DNA from: Pleurocapsa minor GSE-CHR-MK 17-07R
Lineage (GTDB): Bacteria; Chloroflexota; Anaerolineae; Aggregatilineales; Phototrophicaceae
DNA length: 64,000 bases
Reading direction: 5' to 3'
NCBI GenBank assembly: GCA_019359125.1
Contig: JAHHHY010000011.1
Coordinates: 150,546 to 214,545, forward strand
Shown here: piece by piece, positions 54,001 through 61,849 of the stretch
Layout: every line of letters starts with the position of its first letter
How positions within the stretch are numbered: the first letter of the stretch is position 1
Made by a program: the position numbers and the translations under genes
Notes under the pieces: model-generated
Database searches by the model: none
The model's input: only the letters and a program-made list of their open reading frames with translations
Told to the model about the DNA's origin: nothing

Positions 54001-54979
54001 GGTTTTCCGCCTGTTTGCGCTGGATGATTTCGCGCGCCAGCTTCTCGTTGGCCTGGGTCAGGTCGTAGGTGCGCTCGTTCACCTTCTGTTCCAGGTCGAC
54101 ATAGGCTGCCAGCTTGGCGTCTACCGCATCTTTGCGCTCGACATCGACGCGGTGCAGTGTGACGGCAATGCGCCCGGTGATCAGCGTGATGATGGTGATG
54201 GAGGACAGCGTGAACAACGCCGTTCCAAACTCGGTGCCATACAGGCCGGCATTCTGCCCCTGCAAGCGGAAGAAGCCGACGATGATGGGCATCACAACCG
54301 CGACTGGCAGCAGCCAGCGCGCCATATAGCCGCCCGCGCTGTCCACGCTGAACAGATGCGCCAGTCCCTCATCAGGAAAGGCAAAGAACACGCCTGTGCC
54401 CAGGATGACAAAGGCCACGATCGTATTGAAAGCTACAAATGAAAACAGGAAGATACTGTTCAGTTCCTGCAGATCGTACATGAAGGCCAGTGTCACCAGC
54501 AGGGATAGCAGGATGGCCGTCAGCGCGAGGGTCTGGCCGAGCACCACACGGCGCGTCAGCGTCATCACCAGCATGGCCGCGCTGATCAGGATGAAGCAGA
54601 CGACGGTGATGGGAGACATACGCCCGGGCGCGATGCCGATGGTGGTGTCGCGTGCGAACAGCTCGTCGATGCCCAGGTTCACATTAAAGACGAACTGCGC
54701 GCCTACCAGCCCGGCAATGACCAGCACAATAGCTGCTGTGACCTGCGTGACACGGGGCCTCGTGCGCAGGCAGATCAGGCCGGTGCCCGCCAGTATGAAG
54801 CACAGGGCGGTGTTGATTTTCATCGTCACGAGGCCGGGTTGCAGGCTCGCCAGCACGTCGATGCCGAAGATCCAGCCGGCCAGCGCCAGCGCGCCAATGG
54901 CGATAACGAGCGCACCCGCCAGCTTCGAGAGGAATAGCAGTCTTGCGATCAGTTTCTGGTCTGAAAGGCTGTCGCTCAT
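51068..54979 (-). CDS. Large membrane multi-PAS histidine kinase with triplicated PAS
   Basis: 1303 aa. About eight membrane helices fill residues 1-270, followed by a coiled coil (about 285-325). Six PAS domains follow, from FRALLQSAPDGIIV to LQTIFNLLPVGAAV. PAS 3-5 are near-copies: ALDNMQEGAQI, GRTxMEMxPG, RTPxHIETLFQF and GTSGWFDxxxQPVPEGIF recur three times. HisKA has its acceptor His in AYIVSHDLRGPLINL, with a longer than usual loop before helix 2, and HATPase has NIIANAIKYLDK and DNGRGIAE. It is the first gene of a three-gene signalling operon. Confidence 0.92.
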   Translation of the reverse strand: MSDSLSDQKLIARLLFLSKLAGALVIAIGALALAGWIFGIDVLASLQPGLVTMKINTALCFILAGTGLICLRTRPRVTQVTAAIVLVIAGLVGAQFVFNVNLGIDELFARDTTIGIAPGRMSPITVVCFILISAAMLVMTLTRRVVLGQTLALTAILLSLLVTLAFMYDLQELNSIFLFSFVAFNTIVAFVILGTGVFFAFPDEGLAHLFSVDSAGGYMARWLLPVAVVMPIIVGFFRLQGQNAGLYGTEFGTALFTLSSITIITLITGRIAVTLHRVDVERKDAVDAKLAAYVDLEQKVNERTYDLTQANEKLAREIIQRKQAENQFRALLQSAPDGIIVQDESGSIALSNQHIETMLGYTKEALARLSIKDLMPQPDYDRLVAFRDALASDNWQHSGSSLQVRGLRKDGSVFPIEVSLSHVDTPKGEMIFGSIRDITDRQEYEQTLHLSASLQENVSDAVVATDMSFRIQSWNRAAERIYGWRVDEVVGKPVGDILLTRHTAQMDMAVIQNELLTRGYYQGEYLQTHRDGTEINILGSTNLLKSPDGTPYGIVSVNHDITERKRAEQEARRLQVALDNMQEGAQILGFDWHFLYQNDAAARQGHLNKGQVAGRTFMEMFPGVEETPLFDTLRRVMEERTPEHIETLFQFSDGTSGWFDIIIQPVPEGIFVLSTDVTKRKQAEQEAMRLQQALDNMQEGAQIVGFDWRYIYQNETAARQGQQPKGRVLGYTMMEMYPGIDQTQMFDVLRHCMEQRTPDHIETLFQFADGTSGWFDVSVQPVPEGIFILSSDIGQRKQAEAEARRLQVALDNMQEGAQIVDFNWRYVYLNDAVSVQGRRDKSELLGRTMMEAYPGIDETPLFDILRRCMEGRTPERFENHFTYPDGTTGWFDLSLQPVPEGIFILSTDVSQRKAAEEALRRQEEKLQTIFNLLPVGAAVMSEDRRILQANVAMERILQVSSDGLKNAEYRQKRYIHSDSSPMFDHEHPTMRALNDLKPVYDVEMGIIQPDESLIWVNVSAAPLPDNQGVITIMADTTRRKEIEMALQRTNDQLQHANEEVQRFAYIVSHDLRGPLINLKGFSEILRGAVEQMTDMTETVLPVLSESQARAWNAAVQEKIPTALRFINIALDRMDRFTTAILALSRMGNRSLTFEPVAVDEMVQQIINSYAMQIEEQGIEIIVDPLPTVEADRLSLDQILGNIIANAIKYLDKSRAGRIHVFAEQDAQQTVFHVADNGRGIAEMHRDKVFAPFRRGINDVEGEGMGLAYVQALIRRHNGRIWFDTTPGIGTTFSFSLPVNPKEQ

Positions 54980-55204
54980 AACAAATCTTTCATTCCTGTA
55001 ATCTGATGGTAACTGTCATGACGGTCTGAGCGCGGGCCATGCCAGAACATGACCCTTTTAGCTGAATAGCTGCTCCCATGTTAAATCCGGAGCGATTGAC
55101 CATTTGCCATAAGAATAGATGTAATATCCAAATTGCACACGTGAGGTTACGTGATGATCGTAAATATCGCCTTCAGGACGTGATGTGACTTGTCAGATTC
55201 GCCT

Positions 55205-55834
55205 CTACAGCAGCTTTGAACGGGTGGCCAGCACAATCGCTTCCGAGCGTGTCGCGACGCCCATCTTTTGTAGCACGTTTGCGAGATGGAATTTGATGGT
55301 GGATCGGCTGACGTTCAGTTGAAGGGCAATCTGATCGTTGGTGAGCCCCTGGGCCATCAGACGCAGCACCTCAAGCTCGCGTTCAGTCAGCCGGAAGGTA
55401 TTGCTGGGTTCGGCGGGCTGTTTCAGCAGCACGCGGGCAATCGGGCCGGAGAAGACCGATTCCCCGGCGTGGGTAGCGCGAATCACGCTGACCAGGTCAG
55501 CCGCTATCGAGCCTTTGAGGACATAGCCCGATGCGCCACCGCGCAGCATGTCGTGGATGGTTTCGTCATCCTGAAAGCTGGAGAGTACCAGGATGCGGAT
55601 GCGGGGAAAGCGGCTGGAAATGATCCTGACGGCCTGCACGCCGTCCATATCAGGCATGACGACATCGAGCAGAATGACGTCCGGCGAGAGGCTCTCCGCC
55701 AGCAGGACCGCCTCATGGCCGTTGCTGCCCTGGCCCACCAGCACGAGGTCATCGAAGGGGGCAAGAGCAGTCTGAACAATCTGATGAATGTGCCGGTGAT
55801 CGTCGATCAGCAGCACCCTGATTGGACCTGTCAT
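55205..55834 (-). CDS. NarL/FixJ family response regulator
   Basis: 209 aa from ATG 55834. Receiver with VLLIDDHRHIH, phospho-Asp in VILLDVVMPDMDG and Lys in GYVLKGS; LuxR-type helix-turn-helix in LTERELEVLRLMAQGLTNDQ. It binds DNA after phosphorylation. No kinase gene is directly adjacent; the 1303-aa kinase or the 717-aa kinase are candidates. A stand-alone gene between the two signalling clusters. Confidence 0.92.
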   Translation of the reverse strand: MTGPIRVLLIDDHRHIHQIVQTALAPFDDLVLVGQGSNGHEAVLLAESLSPDVILLDVVMPDMDGVQAVRIISSRFPRIRILVLSSFQDDETIHDMLRGGASGYVLKGSIAADLVSVIRATHAGESVFSGPIARVLLKQPAEPSNTFRLTERELEVLRLMAQGLTNDQIALQLNVSRSTIKFHLANVLQKMGVATRSEAIVLATRSKLL

Positions 55835-55933
55835 CGCGTGCGGTTCCGGCAAAAGGCAAATCAAAGACAGTGCCCTGTCTTTAACAAGACTATTTTGCCA
55901 CAGCACGCATTTTTACGATACTTAAGCCTGTTT

Positions 55934-56542
55934 TTATACCGGCAGACACGCTGCCGACAGGCAATCCTCCCTGTAGCGCGCGGGATCGATCCGGCGCAGG
56001 GCACGACGCGCGCGGTCGCGCACATGATGATCCGAATCGTACGCGTAAGCCCCGATATCCGCGTAAAGCGCTGGCTCGTCAAATTCTGCCAGCGCCGTGA
56101 TGATGGTGTAGCGTACGCTGGGCGACGGGGTGATCTGCATCAGCTCGACCAGAGGGGGCAGCGCGCGTCGGTCGCCAATCGTGGCCAGCGCCTGAATGAT
56201 GGCGATCTGCGTGGTGATGACGGCGCCGGGCAGCGAATCCAGCAGATGCTGGATGTAGCGGCTGCCGTGGCGGGCCAGCGTTTGTGCCGCAATCGGCCCA
56301 ATGATGGGATGCCTGCCGCGCAGCATTTCCGCCATTGGGGCCAGCACCCGTTCGTCATCCATGCCCTGAAGCAGACTGGCCGCTTCCCAGGCCATCCGGC
56401 CCAGGCCGGCCCGCATCACAGCCACCAGCGTGTGAATGGTCAGCGGGCCATACTCTCTAAGCGCGCCTTTTGCCCGATTGCGGACATCGCTATCCTCATG
56501 GTTGAGCAAATCGACCCACTGGCTGATCGTCTCGTTCCACAT
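55934..56542 (-). CDS. HEAT-repeat protein
   Basis: 202 aa from ATG 56542 with GGGAGG upstream; the longer frame overlaps the next receiver. It is built of repeats of about 30-38 residues with NHEDSDVRNRAKGALREYG, RMAWEAASLLQGMDDERVL, and PSVRYTIITALAEF, as in HEAT/PBS-lyase-like scaffolds. Probably a protein-binding partner for the neighbouring receivers, which lie 37 bp upstream. No catalytic residues visible. Confidence 0.8.
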   Translation of the reverse strand: MWNETISQWVDLLNHEDSDVRNRAKGALREYGPLTIHTLVAVMRAGLGRMAWEAASLLQGMDDERVLAPMAEMLRGRHPIIGPIAAQTLARHGSRYIQHLLDSLPGAVITTQIAIIQALATIGDRRALPPLVELMQITPSPSVRYTIITALAEFDEPALYADIGAYAYDSDHHVRDRARRALRRIDPARYREDCLSAACLPV

Positions 56543-56579
56543 CGCTGCTGCCTCCCTGCACGCATCCTGCCATTGGGCT

Positions 56580-56963
56580 TTATACTTCCCACACCGCTTC
56601 CCCACGCAGGATGCGCTGCACCAGCTCTGGAAATCTGTCCTGGCGCAAAGGCTTTCCCAGAAATCCGTCAAAGCCCATTTGGCGCACGCTGTCGATCATG
56701 TTGGTGTTCACGCTGTGGGCGATGATGGGCACATGGGCCAGTCGGCTGTGGTGCCGCAGGTCGGGCAGGATATCCGGGCCGTATTCTCCCGGAAATTCGA
56801 GATCGAGAAAGATTACAGCGATGGAATCCTGCAGCTCATCGACCACGCGTGGCCAGTAGCGCAGTGCCGGGATCGCGATCCCGCGCATATTTTCCTGTGC
56901 CAGCAGAAAATTCAAGACATCAATGTTCATCTGGTTGTCATCGATAATCAGGGCGACTGACAT
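56580..56963 (-). CDS. Single-domain receiver with C-terminal GEAVW tail
   Basis: 127 aa from ATG 56963. IIDDNQMNIDVLNFLL, phospho-Asp in IFLDLEFPGE, Ser in IAHSVN and Lys in FLGKPLRQDRFP are conserved. The C-terminus ILRGEAVWEV resembles those of the receivers at 56993 and 57617. No output domain. It is 37 bp upstream of the HEAT-repeat gene and likely shares its transcript. Confidence 0.88.
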   Translation of the reverse strand: MSVALIIDDNQMNIDVLNFLLAQENMRGIAIPALRYWPRVVDELQDSIAVIFLDLEFPGEYGPDILPDLRHHSRLAHVPIIAHSVNTNMIDSVRQMGFDGFLGKPLRQDRFPELVQRILRGEAVWEV

Positions 56964-56992
56964 GTTCCTGTCCTTTCTTGCAGATAAGTAAC

Positions 56993-57427
56993 TTACTCGG
57001 CTGCCCAAACGGCTTCCCCATCGATCGCTGCGCGCAGATAGTGGGGAAACCGGTCAAAGTCGATCGGCTTGCTGATATACCCGGAAACGCCAATTGCCCT
57101 GGCCCGCTGAATCTCTGCCGTGGGATCTGACGCCGACACAATCACAATGGGCACTGATTTCAGCGCCGGGCTCTGGCGGATGCTCCTGAACACGTCATAG
57201 CCGGATACGTTCAGCGGCAGCATCAGGTCCAGCAGGATCAGATGCGGGCGAAAAATCTCCAGGCGCTGAAGCATCACTTCGGTCATCCCCCACTGATCGA
57301 AGGCGAACTTTGCGCCATACAGCTCAACGATCATTTTCACGATCATGCGGTTCTTGCTGTCGTCATCGATATAGAAGATGTTCTTTTTACGCAGGCGATC
57401 CAGGGACAACGTCTTTTCATTGATCAT
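56993..57427 (-). CDS. Single-domain receiver with C-terminal GEAVW tail
   Basis: 144 aa from ATG 57427. FYIDDDSKNRMIVKMIVELY, phospho-Asp in ILLDLMLPLNVSGYD, Ser in VIVSAS and Lys in YISKPIDFDRFP; tail AIDGEAVWAAE. Lies 29 bp before the next receiver, suggesting a series of receivers transcribed together. The start region has an upstream copy of the 65-nt element. Confidence 0.88.
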   Translation of the reverse strand: MINEKTLSLDRLRKKNIFYIDDDSKNRMIVKMIVELYGAKFAFDQWGMTEVMLQRLEIFRPHLILLDLMLPLNVSGYDVFRSIRQSPALKSVPIVIVSASDPTAEIQRARAIGVSGYISKPIDFDRFPHYLRAAIDGEAVWAAE

Positions 57428-57541
57428 GAGGTCAGGCCTTTCAGGCACGGGACAGATTGCGAAGTGAGAATGATGCGTCACGAATGAATGAAGGCGAGCC
57501 ATTCCTGCTCGTATTCAGTGTATATGCCGCGCTGTTGACGG

Positions 57542-57606
57542 GTAAGCTGTCTCCCTGGAGAGTTTTCCGGCCAGGCCTCCCTGTCCACATGGACAGGGAG
57601 GCCTGG
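57542..57606 (-). promoter_or_regulatory. Leader element, copy 1, with a long palindrome
   Basis: Reads gtaagctgtctccctggagag at one end and, 39 nt from gtaagc, the start of CTGTCCA-CA-TGGACAG at the other. In this copy the stem extends to 17 bp (ccaggcctccctgtcca with its complement, 57571-57606). It lies just past the stop of the receiver at 57617 and about 115 bp before the receiver at 57427, so it could be terminator, leader or both. Confidence 0.55.
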
Positions 57607-57616
57607 CTGAACTGTA

Positions 57617-58027
57617 TCAGGCGATATGCCAGACACTCTGCCCCTTCAGGATGCGCTCCAGAGCATCTGGAAACGTGGTCAGGTTGATTGGTTTGGCGAT
57701 GGCACCGTTGAAGCCTGCGTGGCGCAGCTGCTGGATTTCTTCGTTCATGACGCTGGCCGTCAGGGCAATCACGGTCTTGCAGGTCAGGTGCTGCTGCGTG
57801 CGAATCATGCGCAGGATGTCAAAGCCGGAAGCCGGCTTCATATGGATATCCAGCAGAAATACATCCGGGATGTTGGGCAGGTGAGTGAGCCGCTCCAGGA
57901 AGTTGGTGCTGTCGGAGAATTCGTAGTAACGGCCGACATCCAGCACCGACGTCATCAGGATATGCATGATATCGCGGCTGGCGCTATCGTCCTCGACATA
58001 CAGGAAAGAGTACTGATTAAAGATCAT
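57617..58027 (-). CDS. Single-domain receiver with C-terminal GQSVW tail
   Basis: 136 aa. FLYVEDDSASRDIMHILM, phospho-Asp in FLLDIHMKPASGFD, Thr in ALTASV and Lys in AIAKPINLTTFP; tail ILKGQSVWHIA. Its start overlaps the end of the 717-aa kinase gene by 11 bp, so the pair is translated together and is probably a cognate kinase-receiver pair. Confidence 0.9.
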   Translation of the reverse strand: MIFNQYSFLYVEDDSASRDIMHILMTSVLDVGRYYEFSDSTNFLERLTHLPNIPDVFLLDIHMKPASGFDILRMIRTQQHLTCKTVIALTASVMNEEIQQLRHAGFNGAIAKPINLTTFPDALERILKGQSVWHIA

Positions 58028-60170
58028 GATTGACCGTCTCTCCCATCATCTGAGCGCGCAGATGTTCTGGCCTTACCGGCAGATGCACAAAGAATCCGGC
58101 TCCCTCGCCGGGCGTACTCATCAGGTCGATGCGCCCACCGTGCGCCTCGGCCAGCCTGGCGCTGATGGGCAGCCCCAGCCCGGTGCCAGAGACATGGCGC
58201 ACGCCTGTCTCGGTTTGTTCAAACGGCCGGAAGATGCGTTCATGGTCGGATTCAGGGATGCCCGGGCCGGTGTCGATCACGGCAAACATAATCTCGCCAT
58301 TCAGGTTCTTGGCGGCCAGCGTGATGCTGCCTTCCTGGGTGAACTTGGCCGCGTTTGAGACCAGGTTCATCAGAATCTGGCGGATGCGCCGGCGGTCGCC
58401 CAGCATCAGGGGCAGATCGGCATCGATGTCTGTGTTGAGTTGAATCGGCCGGTCGCCAATCAGCGATTCTGCCAGTGCCTGCACCTGCTTCAGTTCTTCG
58501 TTCGGATTAATATTGTCCTCGACAAACAACTGCATTTTGCCCGCTTCAATCTTGGCGATGTCGAGCACGTCGTTAATCAGCGCCAGCAGGTGCCGGCCGC
58601 TGTCGAGCGATTTTTGCAGCGCGTCGCGCGTGCGGTCTGTAATTGGGCCCAGCAGGCCGCGCACGGCGAATTCGGTAAAATTGAGGATGGCGTTCAGGGG
58701 CGTGCGCAGCTCATGGCTCATGCTGGCCAGAAACTGGCTCTTCAGCGTGTCGACCTGGCGCAGGTGTTCGGCGACCGCTACCTGCTGCGCATACTGGCGG
58801 GTGTTTTCGATCACGATGGCAATATTGCTGGAGAGCAGCTGAATCACGCGCGCGGCATCTTCGTCAAACGCGCCCGGCTTGTCAGAGTGCAGATCGAGCA
58901 CCCCGATCAGGCGATCCTGCACGATCAGCGGCGCGCTTGCCTGTGAGGCGGTCATCGGCAGATGTGGATCTGCGACCCAGTCGGGCGACGTTTTCACATC
59001 ATTGACCAGCATCATCTGGCGTTTACCGGCGGCAGCGGGCACCAGGCCTTTGTCCTCCAGCGTAAACTGACGTCCCGCATCCGGTGGGGTGTCGGCCGGG
59101 ACAGACTGGCTGCCCGCGCGGTATTGCAGCAGGCCTGTGGCCTCATCCAGCAGATACAGGCCCACATGATAGTGATTGAGCGTCTTGCGCGTGCCTTCGA
59201 CGATGGCCTGATAGACCGCCTGCGGTTCGCGCAGCTCTGCCAGCTCTGCCGACAGCCGGGCGGACTGTTCAATCTCATGCGTGCGCTCGCTCACGCGGTC
59301 CTCCAGCGTCGCGACCAGCTTCTGCAGGCGGACGCGGTAGCGCATAATTTCAGTGTTGACATACACGCCAAGCGTCGTCGCGCCAATGATATAGATCAGC
59401 GTAGTCAGCACTTCCGGCACAATAACGCTTAATTCAATGCCATAGTTGGTAAGGTACAGGGGATACAGGACGAAATACAGCATTCCCGTTAGTGTCATGA
59501 ACAAAATCTGAAAACGCAGGGAATCGATCAGCAGGGTGGCGATAAACATCACTGTAAACAGGTTCACAACGGACGTCTGGACGTAACTCCACACGCTGAC
59601 CTGCTCGCCAGCATCGATGTTTGCCAGCGTGCCTGTAACCAGCCCAATCACCATCAGCACAGTCAGATAAACGCAGTACAGCAGACCAGCCAGGCTATAT
59701 TGGTTCCGTGACAGCGCCCACACCACCAGCAAAAACACGAGAAATGCCAATATCCCCGCAGGGGATCCAATGCCGGCCTGGCCTGTGAGCAGTGTAACCA
59801 GATAAATCACCCCAAAGCCGGATGTCAGCGACACAATCGCAAGCAAGGCGCGGTGTCGGAAGCGATAGTCATCGGCAGCGTTGTCGACGGCGATTGGCTT
59901 GAAGGTGAGAAAATTGACCAGAGAGACCAGCAGCATCAGCGCGATGGTGACCACTGCCCCGACCAGGCCTGATAACTCTGGCTGGTCCGCCAGCGCCGCT
60001 GGCAGCAGCCAGAAAAGCAGCACTGACACACCGTACGCGGGCGCCAGCATCCTGCGGATACGGCGCCACATGGTTGCCTGGCGCGTCGGCTCATGGCCGA
60101 GGAAGTACTGGTAGAGCGATTCAGAGACAGGTGGGGACGTTTTGGCGGGTGTCATGAGTGATGTGGCCAT
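58017..60170 (-). CDS. Membrane GAF histidine kinase
   Basis: 717 aa. A soluble N-terminal stretch, then about eight membrane helices (residues 40-265), a coiled coil, a GAF domain (about 300-470), HisKA with acceptor His in SMSHELRTPLNAILNF and HATPase with NLVSNAAKF, DTGPGIPE and GTGLGLPI. It is the first gene of a leftward signalling operon with the receiver at 57617 and is preceded by the leader element at 60262. Confidence 0.92.
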   Translation of the reverse strand: MATSLMTPAKTSPPVSESLYQYFLGHEPTRQATMWRRIRRMLAPAYGVSVLLFWLLPAALADQPELSGLVGAVVTIALMLLVSLVNFLTFKPIAVDNAADDYRFRHRALLAIVSLTSGFGVIYLVTLLTGQAGIGSPAGILAFLVFLLVVWALSRNQYSLAGLLYCVYLTVLMVIGLVTGTLANIDAGEQVSVWSYVQTSVVNLFTVMFIATLLIDSLRFQILFMTLTGMLYFVLYPLYLTNYGIELSVIVPEVLTTLIYIIGATTLGVYVNTEIMRYRVRLQKLVATLEDRVSERTHEIEQSARLSAELAELREPQAVYQAIVEGTRKTLNHYHVGLYLLDEATGLLQYRAGSQSVPADTPPDAGRQFTLEDKGLVPAAAGKRQMMLVNDVKTSPDWVADPHLPMTASQASAPLIVQDRLIGVLDLHSDKPGAFDEDAARVIQLLSSNIAIVIENTRQYAQQVAVAEHLRQVDTLKSQFLASMSHELRTPLNAILNFTEFAVRGLLGPITDRTRDALQKSLDSGRHLLALINDVLDIAKIEAGKMQLFVEDNINPNEELKQVQALAESLIGDRPIQLNTDIDADLPLMLGDRRRIRQILMNLVSNAAKFTQEGSITLAAKNLNGEIMFAVIDTGPGIPESDHERIFRPFEQTETGVRHVSGTGLGLPISARLAEAHGGRIDLMSTPGEGAGFFVHLPVRPEHLRAQMMGETVNHDL

Positions 60171-60261
60171 ATGAGAAAGTCCTCGGGTTACGATAATGGG
60201 TGTCGATGAGATGTGCCAGTTTTCACACTTGTCTTACCTTACTGTATGCCCTGGGAAGCCT

Positions 60262-60320
60262 GTAAGCTGTCTCCTGGGAGAGTATTTCTTAAGGCTTTCA
60301 CTGTCCATTTGGACAGGGGG
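60262..60320 (-). promoter_or_regulatory. Leader element, copy 2, upstream of the 717-aa kinase
   Basis: gtaagctgtctcctgggagag and, again 39 nt from gtaagc, ctgtccatttggacaggggg. It lies about 90 bp before the kinase start. The two inner boxes TCTCC-N2-GGAGA and TGTCCA-N2-TGGACA are kept at equal distance in both copies. Confidence 0.55.
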
Positions 60321-60393
60321 TGCGGTGATAACGCCTCATTGGAACCAACTTAAGGAATTCTCGCCGAGGATTAAGTCAGATTTTGTTCCTCCA

Positions 60394-60512
60394 GGGCGGA
60401 CACATAGGTCCGCCCCTACTCGGAGTCGCTCGGATTTGAGGAAAAAAAAACTCGCGGTTGCAACTGTTTGTCCGCGAGGAATGTAGCAGGGCGCACCTGC
60501 GTGTGCGCCCTG
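60394..60512. repeat. Composite paired-palindrome element C
   Basis: GGGCGGACACATAGGTCCGCCC with CTAC (60394-60419) faces GTAGCAGGGCGCACC...GGTGTGCGCCC-type palindrome at 60483-60512. Overall length is close to elements A and B. An inner stem CTCGCGG/CCGCGAG (60451-60478) and an A9 run at about 60442-60450 are also present. It lies between divergent genes. Confidence 0.65.
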
Positions 60513-60592
60513 CAAATGGGAGAAGAACCCTCTTCACTTGGTACCTATGGGGAGGCGTTTACAGTGCCCACATTCATCATCAGTTCCTCAGG

Positions 60593-60636
60593 TTGCAGGT
60601 TCTCAATGTATGCTATAATTCTACAAAAGTGTAGAA
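60593..60636 (+). promoter_or_regulatory. TetR promoter and operator
   Basis: An extended -10, TGCTATAAT (TATAAT at 60614-60619), with a weak -35 TTGCAG near 60593. The dyad TTCTACA-AAAG-TGTAGAA lies at 60619-60636, overlapping the -10 end and one base before the regulator start, which would block transcription when bound. Confidence 0.8.
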
Positions 60637-60637
60637 A

Positions 60638-61228
60638 ATGATGCGTAAAGACAACAAAACCTGGCGCCGCATTCTGGACGCCTCAGAAAACCTGTTTTCC
60701 GAGCTGGGCTATACGGCGGTCACGCTGCAGGATATCGCCGCCGCGGTCGATATGCGCCACGCGTCGCTGTATTACTACGCACCGCACGGCAAAGAGGACC
60801 TGTATATCGCGGTGATGGAGCGTGGGTTTCGCCATCACGGGGAAGGCCTGGCGCAGGCCATCGCTGATGCCGGGGATGACTTTCGGGCTCGGGTGCACGC
60901 TGTGGCACACTGGTTCGCGACGCATCCGCCGATCGACCTGGGGCGCATCGTGCGCTCGGATATGCCGCACATCAATCCTGCGGATGCCACGCGCCTGATC
61001 GAATTCAGCCTGGAGACGCTGCGCCAGCCCATCGCGGCGGTCATCCGCGAGGCGAGCGCGCAGGGACTGGTGCAGGCCGACGATCCGGATTTTGTGGCGA
61101 TGGCGCTGGTGGGGCTGCTGCAAAGCGTGCACAACGTGCCGGAGCGCTTTCTGCCCACGCAGGCGCATCGGGTGCAGGCAGCGCAGGCCTGCGCCGATAT
61201 GCTGATTGACGGCCTGCGCGTGCGTTGA
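60638..61228 (+). CDS. TetR family transcriptional regulator
   Basis: 196 aa. The N-terminal helix-turn-helix is typical: RILDASENLFSELGYTAVTL, then DIAAAVDMRHASLYYYAPHG. The rest is a helical ligand domain. ATG 60638 starts right after the operator TTCTACAAAAGTGTAGAA. A second operator lies after this gene and before 61280-62569, so it probably represses itself and the two downstream genes. Inducer is unknown. Confidence 0.9.
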   Translation: MMRKDNKTWRRILDASENLFSELGYTAVTLQDIAAAVDMRHASLYYYAPHGKEDLYIAVMERGFRHHGEGLAQAIADAGDDFRARVHAVAHWFATHPPIDLGRIVRSDMPHINPADATRLIEFSLETLRQPIAAVIREASAQGLVQADDPDFVAMALVGLLQSVHNVPERFLPTQAHRVQAAQACADMLIDGLRVR

Positions 61229-61244
61229 GTTTTTTTGCCGGAAA

Positions 61245-61264
61245 ATTCTACAGTTTTGTAGAAT
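61245..61264. promoter_or_regulatory. Second TetR operator
   Basis: ATTCTACAGTTTTGTAGAAT, the same arms TTCTACA/TGTAGAA around a 4-bp core, 15 bp before the ATG of the next gene. It overlaps TAGAAT, a possible -10. Confidence 0.8.
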
Positions 61265-61279
61265 AGGAGAGGAGTGGCG

Positions 61280-61837
61280 ATGGCCCCTGTCACCATTACG
61301 CAGACGCTGTATGCCTCCACCCGTGAGGAATGGCGCGCGTGGCTGGAAAAAAACCATGCGCAGGCGAAGGAAATCTGGCTGATCACGTGGAGCAAAGAGT
61401 CTGGAAAGCCGTCGGTCCCCTATCTGCACGCGGTAGAGGAGGCGCTCTGCTTCGGCTGGATTGATGGCATCGCCAAGAAGATGAATGAGCATCAGTATGC
61501 CCAGCGTTTCACCCCGCGCAGGCCGAAAAGCCACTGGACCGAGCTGAACAAGCAGCGCATGCGCCGCCTGATCGCCGCGGGGAAGATGACGCCCGCCGGG
61601 CTGGCCATCGCGCCCGACCTGTCGCTGGAGGCCTTTCGCATCGCGCCGGATATACTGGCCGCATTACAGGCTGACCCGGAGACATGGCGCAATTTCACGG
61701 AGTTTCCGGACACGTATCAGCGTATCCGTGTGGGCTATATCGAGGAGGTGCGTCGCCAGCCGGAGGTGTTTCAGACGCGCCTGGACAACTTCCTCAAAAA
61801 CACCCGGAAAAACAAAATGTACGGCGTACTCGAATAA
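61280..61837 (+). CDS. YdeI/OmpD-associated family protein
   Basis: 185 aa from ATG 61280 with AGGAGAGG upstream; GTG 61274 is too close to the ribosome site. LYASTREEWRAWLEKNHAQA, SYHAVEEALCFGWIDGIAKK-like segment and FTPRRPKSHWTELNKQRM are diagnostic of the YdeI family (bacteriocin-protection/YdeI-OmpD-associated). Biochemical function is uncertain. It is 12 bp before the GNAT gene and probably shares the TetR-controlled transcript. Confidence 0.85.
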   Translation: MAPVTITQTLYASTREEWRAWLEKNHAQAKEIWLITWSKESGKPSVPYLHAVEEALCFGWIDGIAKKMNEHQYAQRFTPRRPKSHWTELNKQRMRRLIAAGKMTPAGLAIAPDLSLEAFRIAPDILAALQADPETWRNFTEFPDTYQRIRVGYIEEVRRQPEVFQTRLDNFLKNTRKNKMYGVLE

Positions 61838-61849
61838 GCATCAGGGAGC

